Below, one piece after another: positions 9,998 to 19,141 of a stretch of 64,000 nucleotides of DNA. Source of the stretch: Asticcacaulis sp. AC466. GTDB lineage: Bacteria > Pseudomonadota > Alphaproteobacteria > Caulobacterales > Caulobacteraceae. The first letter of the stretch is position 1, and every line of letters begins with the position of its first letter. The notes beneath the pieces are model-generated. The model saw only the letters and a list, made by a program, of their open reading frames with translations, had not been told where the DNA came from and searched no databases. A program made the translations under genes and the position numbers. Location of the stretch: contig NZ_AWGE01000015.1 in NCBI RefSeq assembly GCF_000495815.1, positions 103,790-167,789 of the forward strand. Reading direction: 5' to 3'.

Positions 9998-11515
9998 CTA
10001 GTTCTGGCTGTAGGTATACCGCCACGCGTCCTGAGCTGCTTTAATGAGCGCGCCGGCCTTGTGGCAGGTTTCCTCATATTCCATCTGCGGTACGCTGTCG
10101 GCAACGACGCCGGCACCTGCCTGAACATAGATGTTGCGATCCTTGAACAGCGCCGTGCGCAGAACGATGCAGACATCGATGCTGCCGCCGCTGGAGATAT
10201 ATCCCGCGCCTCCGCCGTAGCCGGCGCCGCGTTTGACATCTTCCAATTCGTCGATGATTTCCATAGCCCGCACCTTGGGCGCGCCGGACAAGGTGCCGGC
10301 TGGCAGGGCGGCCAATAGCGCATCGACCGGATCGAGGTCCTCCGGCGCATCGCCTTCGACGTTCGATACGATATGCATGACGTGACTGTAGCGTTCGATG
10401 ACGAACTTTTCCGTGACCTTGACCGAGGCCGGTTTGGCGACACGGCCGACATCGTTGCGGCCAAGGTCGAGCAGCATCAGGTGCTCTGACAGTTCCTTAG
10501 GATCGGCCAGAAGTTCCGCCTCCAGCGCCTTGTCCAGCTCCGCCGTCTTGCCGCGCGGGCGTGTACCGGCAATCGGGCGGATGGTCAGCTTGCCATCGCG
10601 GATGCGGACCAGGATTTCCGGAGACGAACCCGCCAGCTGGAAATCGCCGAAATTGAGATAAAAGAGGTAGGGCGACGGATTGTGCCGGCGCAGGGAGCGG
10701 TAAAAAGCGAAGGGATCGAGTGGATAAGGCGCCTCGAACCGGTGGCTCAGCACGACCTGGAAGATGTCGCCCGCAGCGATATATTCCTTGGCCTTTCCGA
10801 CCATGTCCTTGAAGTCGAGCGGCGAGGTAGGAGATGTCAGGGGCGCCTGATGGTGATCCTGAAGTGCCGGCTGGGCTGCCAGGGGGATCCGCAGGTCCGC
10901 TTCCACAGCGTCGAGGCGCGCCAGTGCGGCGCTGTAGGCATCCTGCGCCGATCGTGTGTCCGGCCACACCGGCGACGCCAGAAGGATTTCGTGGGCGACA
11001 TTGTCGAACACGCAAACCACAGACGGCCGTACCAGGCAGGCGTCGGGCAGGGCGAGCGGGTCCGGATTGGCTTCGCCAAGCGGCTCCATAAGCCGGATCA
11101 TGTCATAGCCAAACACACCGAACAGGCCTGATACCATGGGAGGCAGGCCTTCGGGAATGTCCATGCGGTTCGCCGCGACAAGTGCGCGCAGGCTATCCAG
11201 CGTGGAAAGGCTTTCCGGCGTATAGACACCGGCAGGTATATCTGAGCCTTTTGATATCTCGGCGGCATTGCCGAAACAGCGCCAGACCAGATCGGGCGAC
11301 AGGGTCAGAATCGAGTAACGGCCAGACAAGGCACCGCCTTCGACCGATTCAAAAAGAAACGAGTAGGGGCGGTTACGTGACAGCTTCAGATAGGCAGAAA
11401 CCGGCGTTTCCAGATCATCGATCAGCTTGCGGCAGACGATGTAGGGCTTGCCGGCGTCATAGGCCTTGGTAAATGCGCCTTCGTTGGCGGCAAGCGTAAC
11501 GGGTTCGGCGATCAC
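9998..11515 (-). CDS. trpE: Anthranilate synthase component I
   Basis: Converts chorismate plus ammonia to anthranilate, the committed step to tryptophan. The 505-residue protein has the N-terminal regulatory domain, including the LLES-like element seen as FLFESVEGG near residue 55 for tryptophan feedback binding. The chorismate-binding domain carries FQVVLSHRF, the SSPEIL element, IAGTRPRGK and the GAGYGGGAGYISSGG segment. A GTG start overlaps the ppiD stop (GTGA), which indicates co-transcription with ppiD. It is not fused to TrpG, whose gene lies 530 bp away beyond an opposite-strand gene. No leader peptide or attenuator was seen. Confidence 0.96.
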   Translation of the reverse strand: MIAEPVTLAANEGAFTKAYDAGKPYIVCRKLIDDLETPVSAYLKLSRNRPYSFLFESVEGGALSGRYSILTLSPDLVWRCFGNAAEISKGSDIPAGVYTPESLSTLDSLRALVAANRMDIPEGLPPMVSGLFGVFGYDMIRLMEPLGEANPDPLALPDACLVRPSVVCVFDNVAHEILLASPVWPDTRSAQDAYSAALARLDAVEADLRIPLAAQPALQDHHQAPLTSPTSPLDFKDMVGKAKEYIAAGDIFQVVLSHRFEAPYPLDPFAFYRSLRRHNPSPYLFYLNFGDFQLAGSSPEILVRIRDGKLTIRPIAGTRPRGKTAELDKALEAELLADPKELSEHLMLLDLGRNDVGRVAKPASVKVTEKFVIERYSHVMHIVSNVEGDAPEDLDPVDALLAALPAGTLSGAPKVRAMEIIDELEDVKRGAGYGGGAGYISSGGSIDVCIVLRTALFKDRNIYVQAGAGVVADSVPQMEYEETCHKAGALIKAAQDAWRYTYSQN

Positions 11516-13452
11516 GGCGTCTTCTTTCCGTCGGTCTTGTCAGCCTTGCCGGCCTTGTCGTCGGTAGGGGTTACGCCCAGAGCGATCTCGGCCGTGCGCG
11601 GATAGACCTTGGCCTTGACGAGGGCGCGGGCGCCGGTCTGGGCCGTTGTCGCCAAATCACGGGCCAACATTTGCGACATCTGGGTGCGGGCGACCGTGGT
11701 CATCGTGTTGGCGGATGCGGTGTCCGCCTGATGGACGGCGTCGACGCGACCAATGGCGAAGGCGACCGGGCTAATCTGGGCGTTGAAGCTTTCACCCGGT
11801 TGCGACAGGAAGATGCGACCGGCCAGGGCTTGCGGCAGGTTGGCACGCTGTATCGTGGCGCGGTTCAGGCCGTTCAGATGTTCAACGGGGGTGTTGAAGC
11901 TGGCGGCGACAGCGGCGAAGCTTTCGCCCTTCTTGATCCGCGCCATGGCTTTGTCGGCCGCGTCCTGTACCGCCGATGTCACCTTGTCGGTCATCCAGTA
12001 CTGGGTGAGCTCATTTTTGATTTCGGCAAAGGGTGGCGCGCCAGCCGGCTTGATGGTGTCGAGACGCACGGCGAAATACTGGCCTTCGCCGAGTTGATCG
12101 ACATCGGAAGTGGCGCCGACTTGGGGCAGGTCGTAGATGTCCTTCACCAGCACGGTATATTGAGAATAATCGGCTTGCGGGTTGCCCGTCTTGCCTTCCG
12201 ATGTCATCGGCGGCAATTGGGTCACCTTGAGGCCCAGTTTCGCGGCCGTAGCGTGGAAGTCGTTGCCGGCGCGCATGGCGTCCGAGAAGGCATTGCTGTC
12301 CTTGTTGACGCGGTCGGCGGCCTGATCCTTTATGTAGTCCGCGGCCAGTTTTTCGCGAACGCTTTCATAGGACGGCGTCGAGCCGATCTTGACTTCGCCC
12401 ATCTTGATAACGGCGTAGCCGAGTTCGCCCTGAACAGCGCCGGACACATCGCCCGTCTTCATGCCGAAGGCGGCAGCGGCAATCTTGGGATCGGGGACCG
12501 CGCTCTTGGGCTTCAAGGTGTAATTGATGACCTGACCCTTGTGCGCCTTGGCGGCCTCTTCCGGCGTCTGACCGGACTTGAGGGCAGAGGAAATGGCATT
12601 GGCGTCGCCCGCCGACTGGGCCGTCACGGTAACGAAACTACGAGTTTCCGGCGAGACGAGGGTAGCCAAGCTGTCCTTGTACTTTTTCTGCAAGGCGGCT
12701 TCGTCGACCTTGATGTCCTTGGCGTAATTGGCGGGCACAAATTGCACGATCGAAGCCGTCCGCGTTTCCGGCAGTTGCAACTGAGACAGGCGCGAACTGT
12801 AGAAGGCCTGCAATTCAGCGTCGGTCGGGGCGGCCGGTGTCGGAACATTCTTGCTAGAAATGACGAACAGGCTGGTGTCGCGGTTTTGCAGCGTCGTGGC
12901 GGCTTCGGTAGCGGCATAGATGCGTGGCGCGCGGACCCCCGCGACGGCCGCCGTCAGGTACTGCTGGCTGGCCAGTTCGTCCGAAACGCTGGACTCGAAC
13001 ATCTTTTCGTTCATCTGGTTCTGCGCCAGCAACTGACGATAGGTATCCTTGTCGAAACGGCCTGTGACGCTGTTGAAGAAGGCCGGGATCTTGGCAATTT
13101 CAGCAACGATCATCTTGGCGGATGGCTTTACGCCTAGCGAATCGAGCCAGGCAGCGAAAGACAGTTGATCCGCCAGTTCGTTCAGCATGCGCACATGCTG
13201 GCCGGCTTCGACGAATTCCTCATTCGTAAAGGTACGTCCCTGATTTTCCTTGGGATAGTTGGCCTTGTAGCTTTCGAAGCGGCTCTTGAATTCCTGAGCG
13301 CTAAGCTGACGCTTGCCGGCGGTGATGACATTGTCGCCGCCCGTCTTGCTGAAGACGTCGCGAAGGCCGAAAATGGCGAAAGAGGCGACGAGCAGCACCA
13401 TCAAGCCTTTGAATATCCATGACTTGGTGAATTCCCGGAAGAGGCTGATCAT
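11512..13452 (-). CDS. ppiD: PpiD-like periplasmic peptidyl-prolyl isomerase / chaperone
   Basis: A membrane-anchored periplasmic folding factor of the SurA/PpiD group. The 646 residues begin with a short cytoplasmic start, one membrane helix (LMVLLVASFAIFGLRDVF, about residues 17-35), a SurA-like N-terminal chaperone region from about 40 to 180, and a parvulin (PpiC) domain at roughly 240-370, followed by a second parvulin-like region and a lysine-rich tail (KAGKADKTDGKK). The parvulin domain looks diverged, so chaperone activity is safer to assume than isomerase activity. It overlaps trpE by 4 bp and is divergent from tpiA, an arrangement common in related genomes as I recall. Confidence 0.88.
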   Translation of the reverse strand: MISLFREFTKSWIFKGLMVLLVASFAIFGLRDVFSKTGGDNVITAGKRQLSAQEFKSRFESYKANYPKENQGRTFTNEEFVEAGQHVRMLNELADQLSFAAWLDSLGVKPSAKMIVAEIAKIPAFFNSVTGRFDKDTYRQLLAQNQMNEKMFESSVSDELASQQYLTAAVAGVRAPRIYAATEAATTLQNRDTSLFVISSKNVPTPAAPTDAELQAFYSSRLSQLQLPETRTASIVQFVPANYAKDIKVDEAALQKKYKDSLATLVSPETRSFVTVTAQSAGDANAISSALKSGQTPEEAAKAHKGQVINYTLKPKSAVPDPKIAAAAFGMKTGDVSGAVQGELGYAVIKMGEVKIGSTPSYESVREKLAADYIKDQAADRVNKDSNAFSDAMRAGNDFHATAAKLGLKVTQLPPMTSEGKTGNPQADYSQYTVLVKDIYDLPQVGATSDVDQLGEGQYFAVRLDTIKPAGAPPFAEIKNELTQYWMTDKVTSAVQDAADKAMARIKKGESFAAVAASFNTPVEHLNGLNRATIQRANLPQALAGRIFLSQPGESFNAQISPVAFAIGRVDAVHQADTASANTMTTVARTQMSQMLARDLATTAQTGARALVKAKVYPRTAEIALGVTPTDDKAGKADKTDGKKTP

Positions 13453-13693
13453 CGCAATATAACCCTGTAGACGCGCGCAGGCACGCAGATATGGCCGTGT
13501 CTTACGGCACGAATAAGGCTGTTACAAAGGGATTTTATCAGTTTCAAGATTTTTCTTGGTTGAAAAGTCTTGGCTTGTCCGCTGCCATCGGTCTATGGTT
13601 TGCATACCGCGACAGGACCTTACCCGCACAGGGCCTCATTAGAAGGCTTGCAAGGTTTTCGGCGGTTTTATGCCACAACAAACAAGACAAATA

Positions 13694-14443
13694 ATGCCAC
13701 ACCGACATCTTATCGCCGGCAACTGGAAAATGAACGGGCTGAAAAGCGCGCTTCCGGTTGCTCAGGCCATTGCCGCGCAAAGCGCCGCACACAAGGCGCG
13801 CGTCGCCTTATTCCCCCCCGCGACCCTCCTGCCACTTATGGCCGAAGCCCTGCAGGGCACAAAGCTGTTGCTGGGCGGCCAGGATTGCAGCCATGCTGAT
13901 GGAGGCGCCTATACCGGCGATGTGTCCGCAGCTATGCTGAAAGACGCCGGCGCCACCATGGTTATTCTGGGTCATTCGGAACGTCGCCACGGCCACCTAG
14001 AGCCCTGCTCGCTTGTTGCCCGCAAGGTGCAGGCGGCGTTGCGCGCCGGATTGGAGCCCATTATCTGTATCGGAGAAACCCTTGACCAGCGTCAGGGAGG
14101 GCTCACCGTGCCCGTTCTGTCGCGGCAATTGACCGACAGCCTGCCGAGGGCGTTGGAAGGCCATAAGTTCCATGTGTCTTATGAGCCTGTCTGGGCCATC
14201 GGCACAGGCCTTACGGCATCCGACGCACAGATACTCGAAGCGTTCGCGCTGATCCGCAAACATATCGATACCTATTTTGGCGATGCCGATCCGTGCCTGC
14301 TGTACGGGGGATCGGTCAAGCCGTCCAATGCCGCCCAATTACTTGCCTTGAAAGGGGTTGGCGGGGCGCTGGTTGGTGGGGCGTCACTGACTGTGGAGGA
14401 ATTCCTGCCCATCGTTGCGGCAGCGGATTATGCCCCGGTTTGA
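13694..14443 (+). CDS. tpiA: Triosephosphate isomerase
   Basis: Interconverts dihydroxyacetone phosphate and glyceraldehyde 3-phosphate. The catalytic set is visible: Lys in AGNWKMNG near the start, His in LGHSERR and Glu in YEPVWAIGTG, with the phosphate loop LYGGSVKPSNA near the C-terminus. The start at MPHRHLIAGNWK gives 249 residues, the usual length; an in-frame ATG 24 bases upstream (13670) is also possible, and neither has a strong ribosome-binding site. It is divergent from ppiD across about 240 bp and upstream of secG on the same strand. Confidence 0.95.
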   Translation: MPHRHLIAGNWKMNGLKSALPVAQAIAAQSAAHKARVALFPPATLLPLMAEALQGTKLLLGGQDCSHADGGAYTGDVSAAMLKDAGATMVILGHSERRHGHLEPCSLVARKVQAALRAGLEPIICIGETLDQRQGGLTVPVLSRQLTDSLPRALEGHKFHVSYEPVWAIGTGLTASDAQILEAFALIRKHIDTYFGDADPCLLYGGSVKPSNAAQLLALKGVGGALVGGASLTVEEFLPIVAAADYAPV

Positions 14444-14453
14444 TCCGGGGCTT
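14432..14453 (+). terminator. Hairpin at the tpiA stop codon
   Basis: GCCCCGG (14432-14438) pairs with CCGGGGC (14445-14451) around a loop that contains the TGA stop of tpiA. The T-tract behind it is weak, so it may terminate only partly. A second hairpin, GGCGCCG/CGGCGCC at 14555-14573 followed by TTTCC, lies just before secG. Confidence 0.4.
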
Positions 14454-14605
14454 GTAATCCTCCGCCAGCGTCATATTTCTGTATGGCAAACCGTGCGTCC
14501 CCTCTGGCCATTCGTGGCGGAGGATGCTAAGGGCGTGCGACTTTCATCCATTCCGGCGCCGGTGTTCGGCGCCTTTCCGCGTTAGAAGAATAAAGACCTG
14601 ACCTG

Positions 14606-15187
14606 ATGAACACCTTATTCGGTATCCTCCTGACCGTGCAGATCCTCGTTTCGGTCACCATGGCCGGCCTGATTCTCATCCAGCGTTCCGAAGGCGGCGC
14701 GCTCGGCATGGGCGGTGGTCCGTCGGGCTTCATGTCGGCGCGCGGCGCGGGCAATCTGCTGACCAAGCTGACGGCGATTTTCGCTTTTATTTTCTTCGTT
14801 AACTCGATCGGCCTGACCATTGCGGGCAATTATTCGCAACGCACGACCTCGGCCGTCGATCAGGTTGATACGTCCGGCCTGACGATCGACAAGTCCAAGC
14901 TGCCGGCAGCCCCGGCCGCCAGCCAGACCGCCAGTTCGGCCGGTCCGTCGCTGAGCGACCTGCCGTTGGCCAATTCCCAGCCCGCCGCGCCTCAAGCTCA
15001 GGTTCCGGCTCAGGCCCCGGCCACCAAGCCGGCCACGTCTTCTGCGCCGGTGCGCCTGCCTGCCAATTCCGCGGCATCGTCATCGGTGTCGCAAAAGCAG
15101 GTGGAAGCCGCAAAGGCAGGTATCTGGCAAGGCGGTTCTTCGGCCGCGCCGGCCTCTTCGGCGACGACATCTTCCGCTTCGCGTTAA
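14606..15187 (+). CDS. secG: Preprotein translocase subunit SecG
   Basis: Small integral-membrane partner of SecYE that aids protein export. The core of the first 90 residues has two membrane helices around LLTVQILVSVTMAGLILIQ and LTKLTAIFAFIFFVNSIGL, joined by the family loop RSEGGALGMGGGPSGFMSARG. The protein is 193 residues long, against about 75-130 usually, because of a tail of about 100 residues rich in Ala, Ser, Pro, Gln and Thr (QAQVPAQAPATKPATSS), likely disordered. The tpiA-secG-pyrG order is common in alphaproteobacteria. The identity is secure; the role of the tail is unknown. Confidence 0.95.
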   Translation: MNTLFGILLTVQILVSVTMAGLILIQRSEGGALGMGGGPSGFMSARGAGNLLTKLTAIFAFIFFVNSIGLTIAGNYSQRTTSAVDQVDTSGLTIDKSKLPAAPAASQTASSAGPSLSDLPLANSQPAAPQAQVPAQAPATKPATSSAPVRLPANSAASSSVSQKQVEAAKAGIWQGGSSAAPASSATTSSASR

Positions 15188-15216
15188 GCGAAGCTCGATT
15201 TCAAACTGATTTTTTG

Positions 15217-15242
15217 GCCCGCGGAGGGTAACTTCCGCGGGC
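15217..15242 (+). promoter_or_regulatory. Leader hairpin ahead of pyrG
   Basis: GCCCGCGGA (15217-15225) pairs perfectly with TCCGCGGGC (15234-15242) around an 8-nt loop, preceded by a T-run and followed by TCTCTCTG. It can act as the secG terminator or as a leader element of pyrG, which starts 28 bp downstream. Confidence 0.45.
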
Positions 15243-15269
15243 TCTCTCTGATTATGGTACTGATCTGAT

Positions 15270-16904
<1,635 letters not shown>

Positions 16905-16954
16905 ACCGTTCTGCCTGACGCGCGTCGGGCAGGGCGCCGCCAAAGGAATATTCC

Positions 16955-17338
16955 ATGACACGCCAACTGATTTCCTCCGGTTCGCCTTTTGAAGGCGAAA
17001 TCGGTTTTTCCCGCGCCGTTCGTTCGGGCAATCGCATCGAAGTATCGGGTACGGCCCCGATCCGTGACGGCAAGGTCGCCGGAACCGATGCCTACGAGCA
17101 GACCAAGGCCGCCCTGGAAATCATCGTGAAGGCGGTTCAAGACGCCGGTGGCCAGGCATCGGACATTATCCGTACCCGCATCTTCCTGACCGACATGTCG
17201 TTGTGGAAGGACGCCGCGCGCGCCCATGGTGAAATCTTCGGCGACATTCGCCCTGCATCGAGCTTTATCGGCACCAGCGCCCTGATTAATCCCGAATGGC
17301 TGGTTGAGATCGAGGCTTCGGCCCAGATCGAGGCCTGA
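16955..17338 (+). CDS. RidA-family (YjgF/YER057c) enamine/imine deaminase-like protein
   Basis: A 127-residue member of the Rid family, small trimeric proteins that in RidA proper release ammonia from reactive 2-aminoacrylate. The family fold is evident from SRAVRSGNRIEVSGTAP, the EQTKAALEIIVKAVQDAG helix and the C-terminal LVEIEASAQIE strand. An arginine (IRPASSF) stands where RidA has its carboxylate-binding Arg, but the segment between it and VEIEA is longer than in RidA, so this is more likely one of the other Rid subgroups. It follows pyrG by 50 bp, with a wobble-containing hairpin (16911-16932) in between. Confidence 0.85.
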   Translation: MTRQLISSGSPFEGEIGFSRAVRSGNRIEVSGTAPIRDGKVAGTDAYEQTKAALEIIVKAVQDAGGQASDIIRTRIFLTDMSLWKDAARAHGEIFGDIRPASSFIGTSALINPEWLVEIEASAQIEA

Positions 17339-17401
17339 GCAGTATCGAAGCCTGACAATCCATCCATTTGACGCTATAGTGGCGCAAAACGGGTGGGTGT
17401 C

Positions 17402-17926
17402 ATGAGGTTGAAAGACGAATTGGGGATGCTGCCGCGCGGACTATATGTCGTGGTGGGGCTGACCCTGGCTGCGGCGGCGATTGCCAGTGACTACGGCAAT
17501 TGGACGCTGATACAATCGGGCAAGGTGCCGGCGGCCGGTATCATCCTGATGAATCTGATTGCCCTGCCTTTGGCCCTGGCCATTATCGTGTGGGCCTGCA
17601 TTGGCCGTCATCGCGAGTGGCATATTGCCGATGGTCAGATTCGCGTGCGCCTCTTAAGTCTGACCTCATGGCAGAAAACGCATCATATCCTGGCAGAGGA
17701 TATCAGTGTCGTGACGCAGGAAAGTTATGATTACGAACGCAAAGGCAGCCGCGTCGCACATGGCTGGATCGTGACCTTGAAGGACGGCCGACGTCTGGTG
17801 TCGCCTAAATCCTTTGATGCAGAGGCCTTGAATGAGGCTAGGTTGCATATGGAAAGTTATATGCGCAAGCCCTTGCCGCAGACCGACCCGCTGGCGGAAT
17901 CCAGCCGCGCCAACGGACTTTCATAG
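17402..17926 (+). CDS. Two-helix membrane protein of unknown function
   Basis: I do not recognise a named family with confidence. The 174-residue product has two membrane helices (about residues 12-30 and 47-68) and a soluble C-terminal region containing WHIADGQIRVRLLSLTSWQKTHH and a VTLKDGRRLVSP strand pair. This arrangement resembles bacterial PH-like membrane proteins (YdbT/DUF2244-like), an inference from layout only. An ATG preceded by GGTGGG is chosen over a GTG 9 bases upstream. It follows the Rid gene by about 60 bp and may be transcribed with it. Confidence 0.65.
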   Translation: MRLKDELGMLPRGLYVVVGLTLAAAAIASDYGNWTLIQSGKVPAAGIILMNLIALPLALAIIVWACIGRHREWHIADGQIRVRLLSLTSWQKTHHILAEDISVVTQESYDYERKGSRVAHGWIVTLKDGRRLVSPKSFDAEALNEARLHMESYMRKPLPQTDPLAESSRANGLS

Positions 17927-18080
17927 CTAAAATCGCTGGTTCGCCGCCGATTGCCCCTTGATAGTCAGCCAGACTTGATGCATAAGGCCCGCCTTCTGAG
18001 TCACCAACAGGGACTCATCATTTAATTTATGTGCCTGAATACCTCGTGTGTTCGGCCTTTGACCAGGAAAAGAGACGGAC

Positions 18081-18263
18081 ATGGCCGTACCCAAGCGGAA
18101 AACCTCGCCCTCGCGTCGCAACATGCGTCGTTCGCACGACGCGCTGGGCGCTAACCCTTACACCGAAGACAAGGACACCGGCGAGCTTCGCCGTCCTCAC
18201 CATGTCGATCTGAAGACCGGCATGTACAAGGGCCGTCAGGTCATCACACCGAAGAAAGACTAA
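18081..18263 (+). CDS. rpmF: 50S ribosomal protein L32
   Basis: A 60-residue basic protein of the large ribosomal subunit. The N-terminus [21 protein letters not shown] is the family signature, and the C-terminal [17 protein letters not shown] is typical of alphaproteobacterial L32, which lacks the zinc-binding cysteines found in some other lineages. It stands alone, with a good rho-independent terminator 36 bp behind it. In many proteobacteria rpmF is followed by plsX and fabH; that is not the case here. Confidence 0.97.
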   Translation: MAVPKRKTSPSRRNMRRSHDALGANPYTEDKDTGELRRPHHVDLKTGMYKGRQVITPKKD

Positions 18264-18298
18264 TCAGTCTTCGCCAGTGAAGTTCGCCTGCGAATTTG

Positions 18299-18330
18299 AA
18301 ACGTGGACCGGTGACGGTCCACGTTTTTTT
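18299..18330 (+). terminator. Rho-independent terminator of rpmF
   Basis: An 11-bp stem (18299-18309 with 18316-18326) around a 6-nt loop, running directly into a stretch of T residues. Confidence 0.9.
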
Positions 18331-18402
18331 ATGTCCGGATGATCGGACCGTAACGACGGTTTTACACCGTTACGTCCACCTACAAGGCTTTCGAAGCCTG
18401 AT

Positions 18403-18636
18403 TTATAAGCCCGTTGAAATGGCTGCCGCAGCGTCTGGCACCTTCTCCAGTTCGGCGCGCGGCACATTGCCGACGGGAAACCGGGCATCGTCCCACACGA
18501 TGTAAACGGTGTCTGGTGTCTTGGCAGGTGCGTTCTCGGACACCACAACGTCGCTGGCTGCCGGACTGGCGTGAACCGTGCCCAGGCCTTTCTTTTCGTG
18601 GCTTATGCGGTCGCCGTCTTTAAGTACGTCGCTCAT
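18403..18636 (-). CDS. Small DUF3553-like protein
   Basis: A 77-residue acidic protein with DGDRISHEKKGLGTV near the start and VYIVWDDARFPVG in the middle. This pattern of a small SH3-like or CarD-like beta fold is seen in DUF3553 proteins; the family call is from memory of the pattern and is tentative. The ATG at 18636 has GAGGAG seven bases upstream; a TTG six bases earlier would put the site too close. It is divergent from the BlaI/M56-M23 pair, with 124 bp between the starts, so the two units may share a control region. Function unknown. Confidence 0.6.
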   Translation of the reverse strand: MSDVLKDGDRISHEKKGLGTVHASPAASDVVVSENAPAKTPDTVYIVWDDARFPVGNVPRAELEKVPDAAAAISTGL

Positions 18637-18724
18637 CTGCAAATCTCCTCTATTTCAGTGTGGATTTTGCAAAAAAGGAAATAAGCACTCAATACGGAGA
18701 CGGGTTGACGCCTTGTCGTGTTCA

Positions 18725-18740
18725 TGCGACATTTGTCGCA
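18725..18740 (+). promoter_or_regulatory. Probable BlaI-type operator
   Basis: A perfect 7-2-7 palindrome TGCGACA-TT-TGTCGCA, 20 bp upstream of the BlaI-family start codon. Its centre ACA-N2-TGT matches the core of known MecI/BlaI operators (TACA-N2-TGTA). A TTGACG that could be a -35 box lies at 18705, so the palindrome would cover the -10 region. Confidence 0.6.
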
Positions 18741-18760
18741 CGAAGGCGACGGAGTTTTTC

Positions 18761-19141
18761 ATGCATAAGCCGAGCGATTACGAACTCAAACTCCTGCGCT
18801 ACCTGTGGCGCCATTGTCGCCTGAGCGCGCGTGAAATTCATGATGCCAGCCAGACCGAAACGCTGTGGTCGTATTCAGCGACACGCAAGACCTTAGATCG
18901 CATGGTCGAAAAGGACTTGATCCGCGTCGAAATGGTTCACGGCATGAAGACCTATGTGGCCACGCACTCAAAGCTGGAAACCCTGGCTGGGCTGGTGACG
19001 GCATTCGCCCGCGACGTTCTTGAAAGCGATGCGCCCATGCCAGCGGCCACCTTCGCCAACAGCCGGCTTATCTCCGCTGATGAAATTGGCGAATTGGAAG
19101 CCCTGCTCGAAAAATTGGCCACTGAGGAGGCATCCAAGTGA
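18761..19141 (+). CDS. BlaI/MecI-family winged-helix repressor
   Basis: A 126-residue DNA-binding repressor of the BlaI/MecI/CopY group. It has the family layout: LKLLRYLWRHCRLSAREIHDA opening the winged helix, YSATRKTLDRMVEKDLI as the recognition part, YVATHSKLE as the wing end, and a C-terminal helical dimerisation segment. In studied systems such repressors are inactivated when a partner M56 protease detects a cell-wall signal. The next gene here, overlapping by GTGA, is such a protease, so the two are almost certainly co-expressed. The start was chosen at MHKPSDYELK; the sequence before it reads as leader and holds the operator palindrome. The signal is unknown. Confidence 0.88.
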   Translation: MHKPSDYELKLLRYLWRHCRLSAREIHDASQTETLWSYSATRKTLDRMVEKDLIRVEMVHGMKTYVATHSKLETLAGLVTAFARDVLESDAPMPAATFANSRLISADEIGELEALLEKLATEEASK

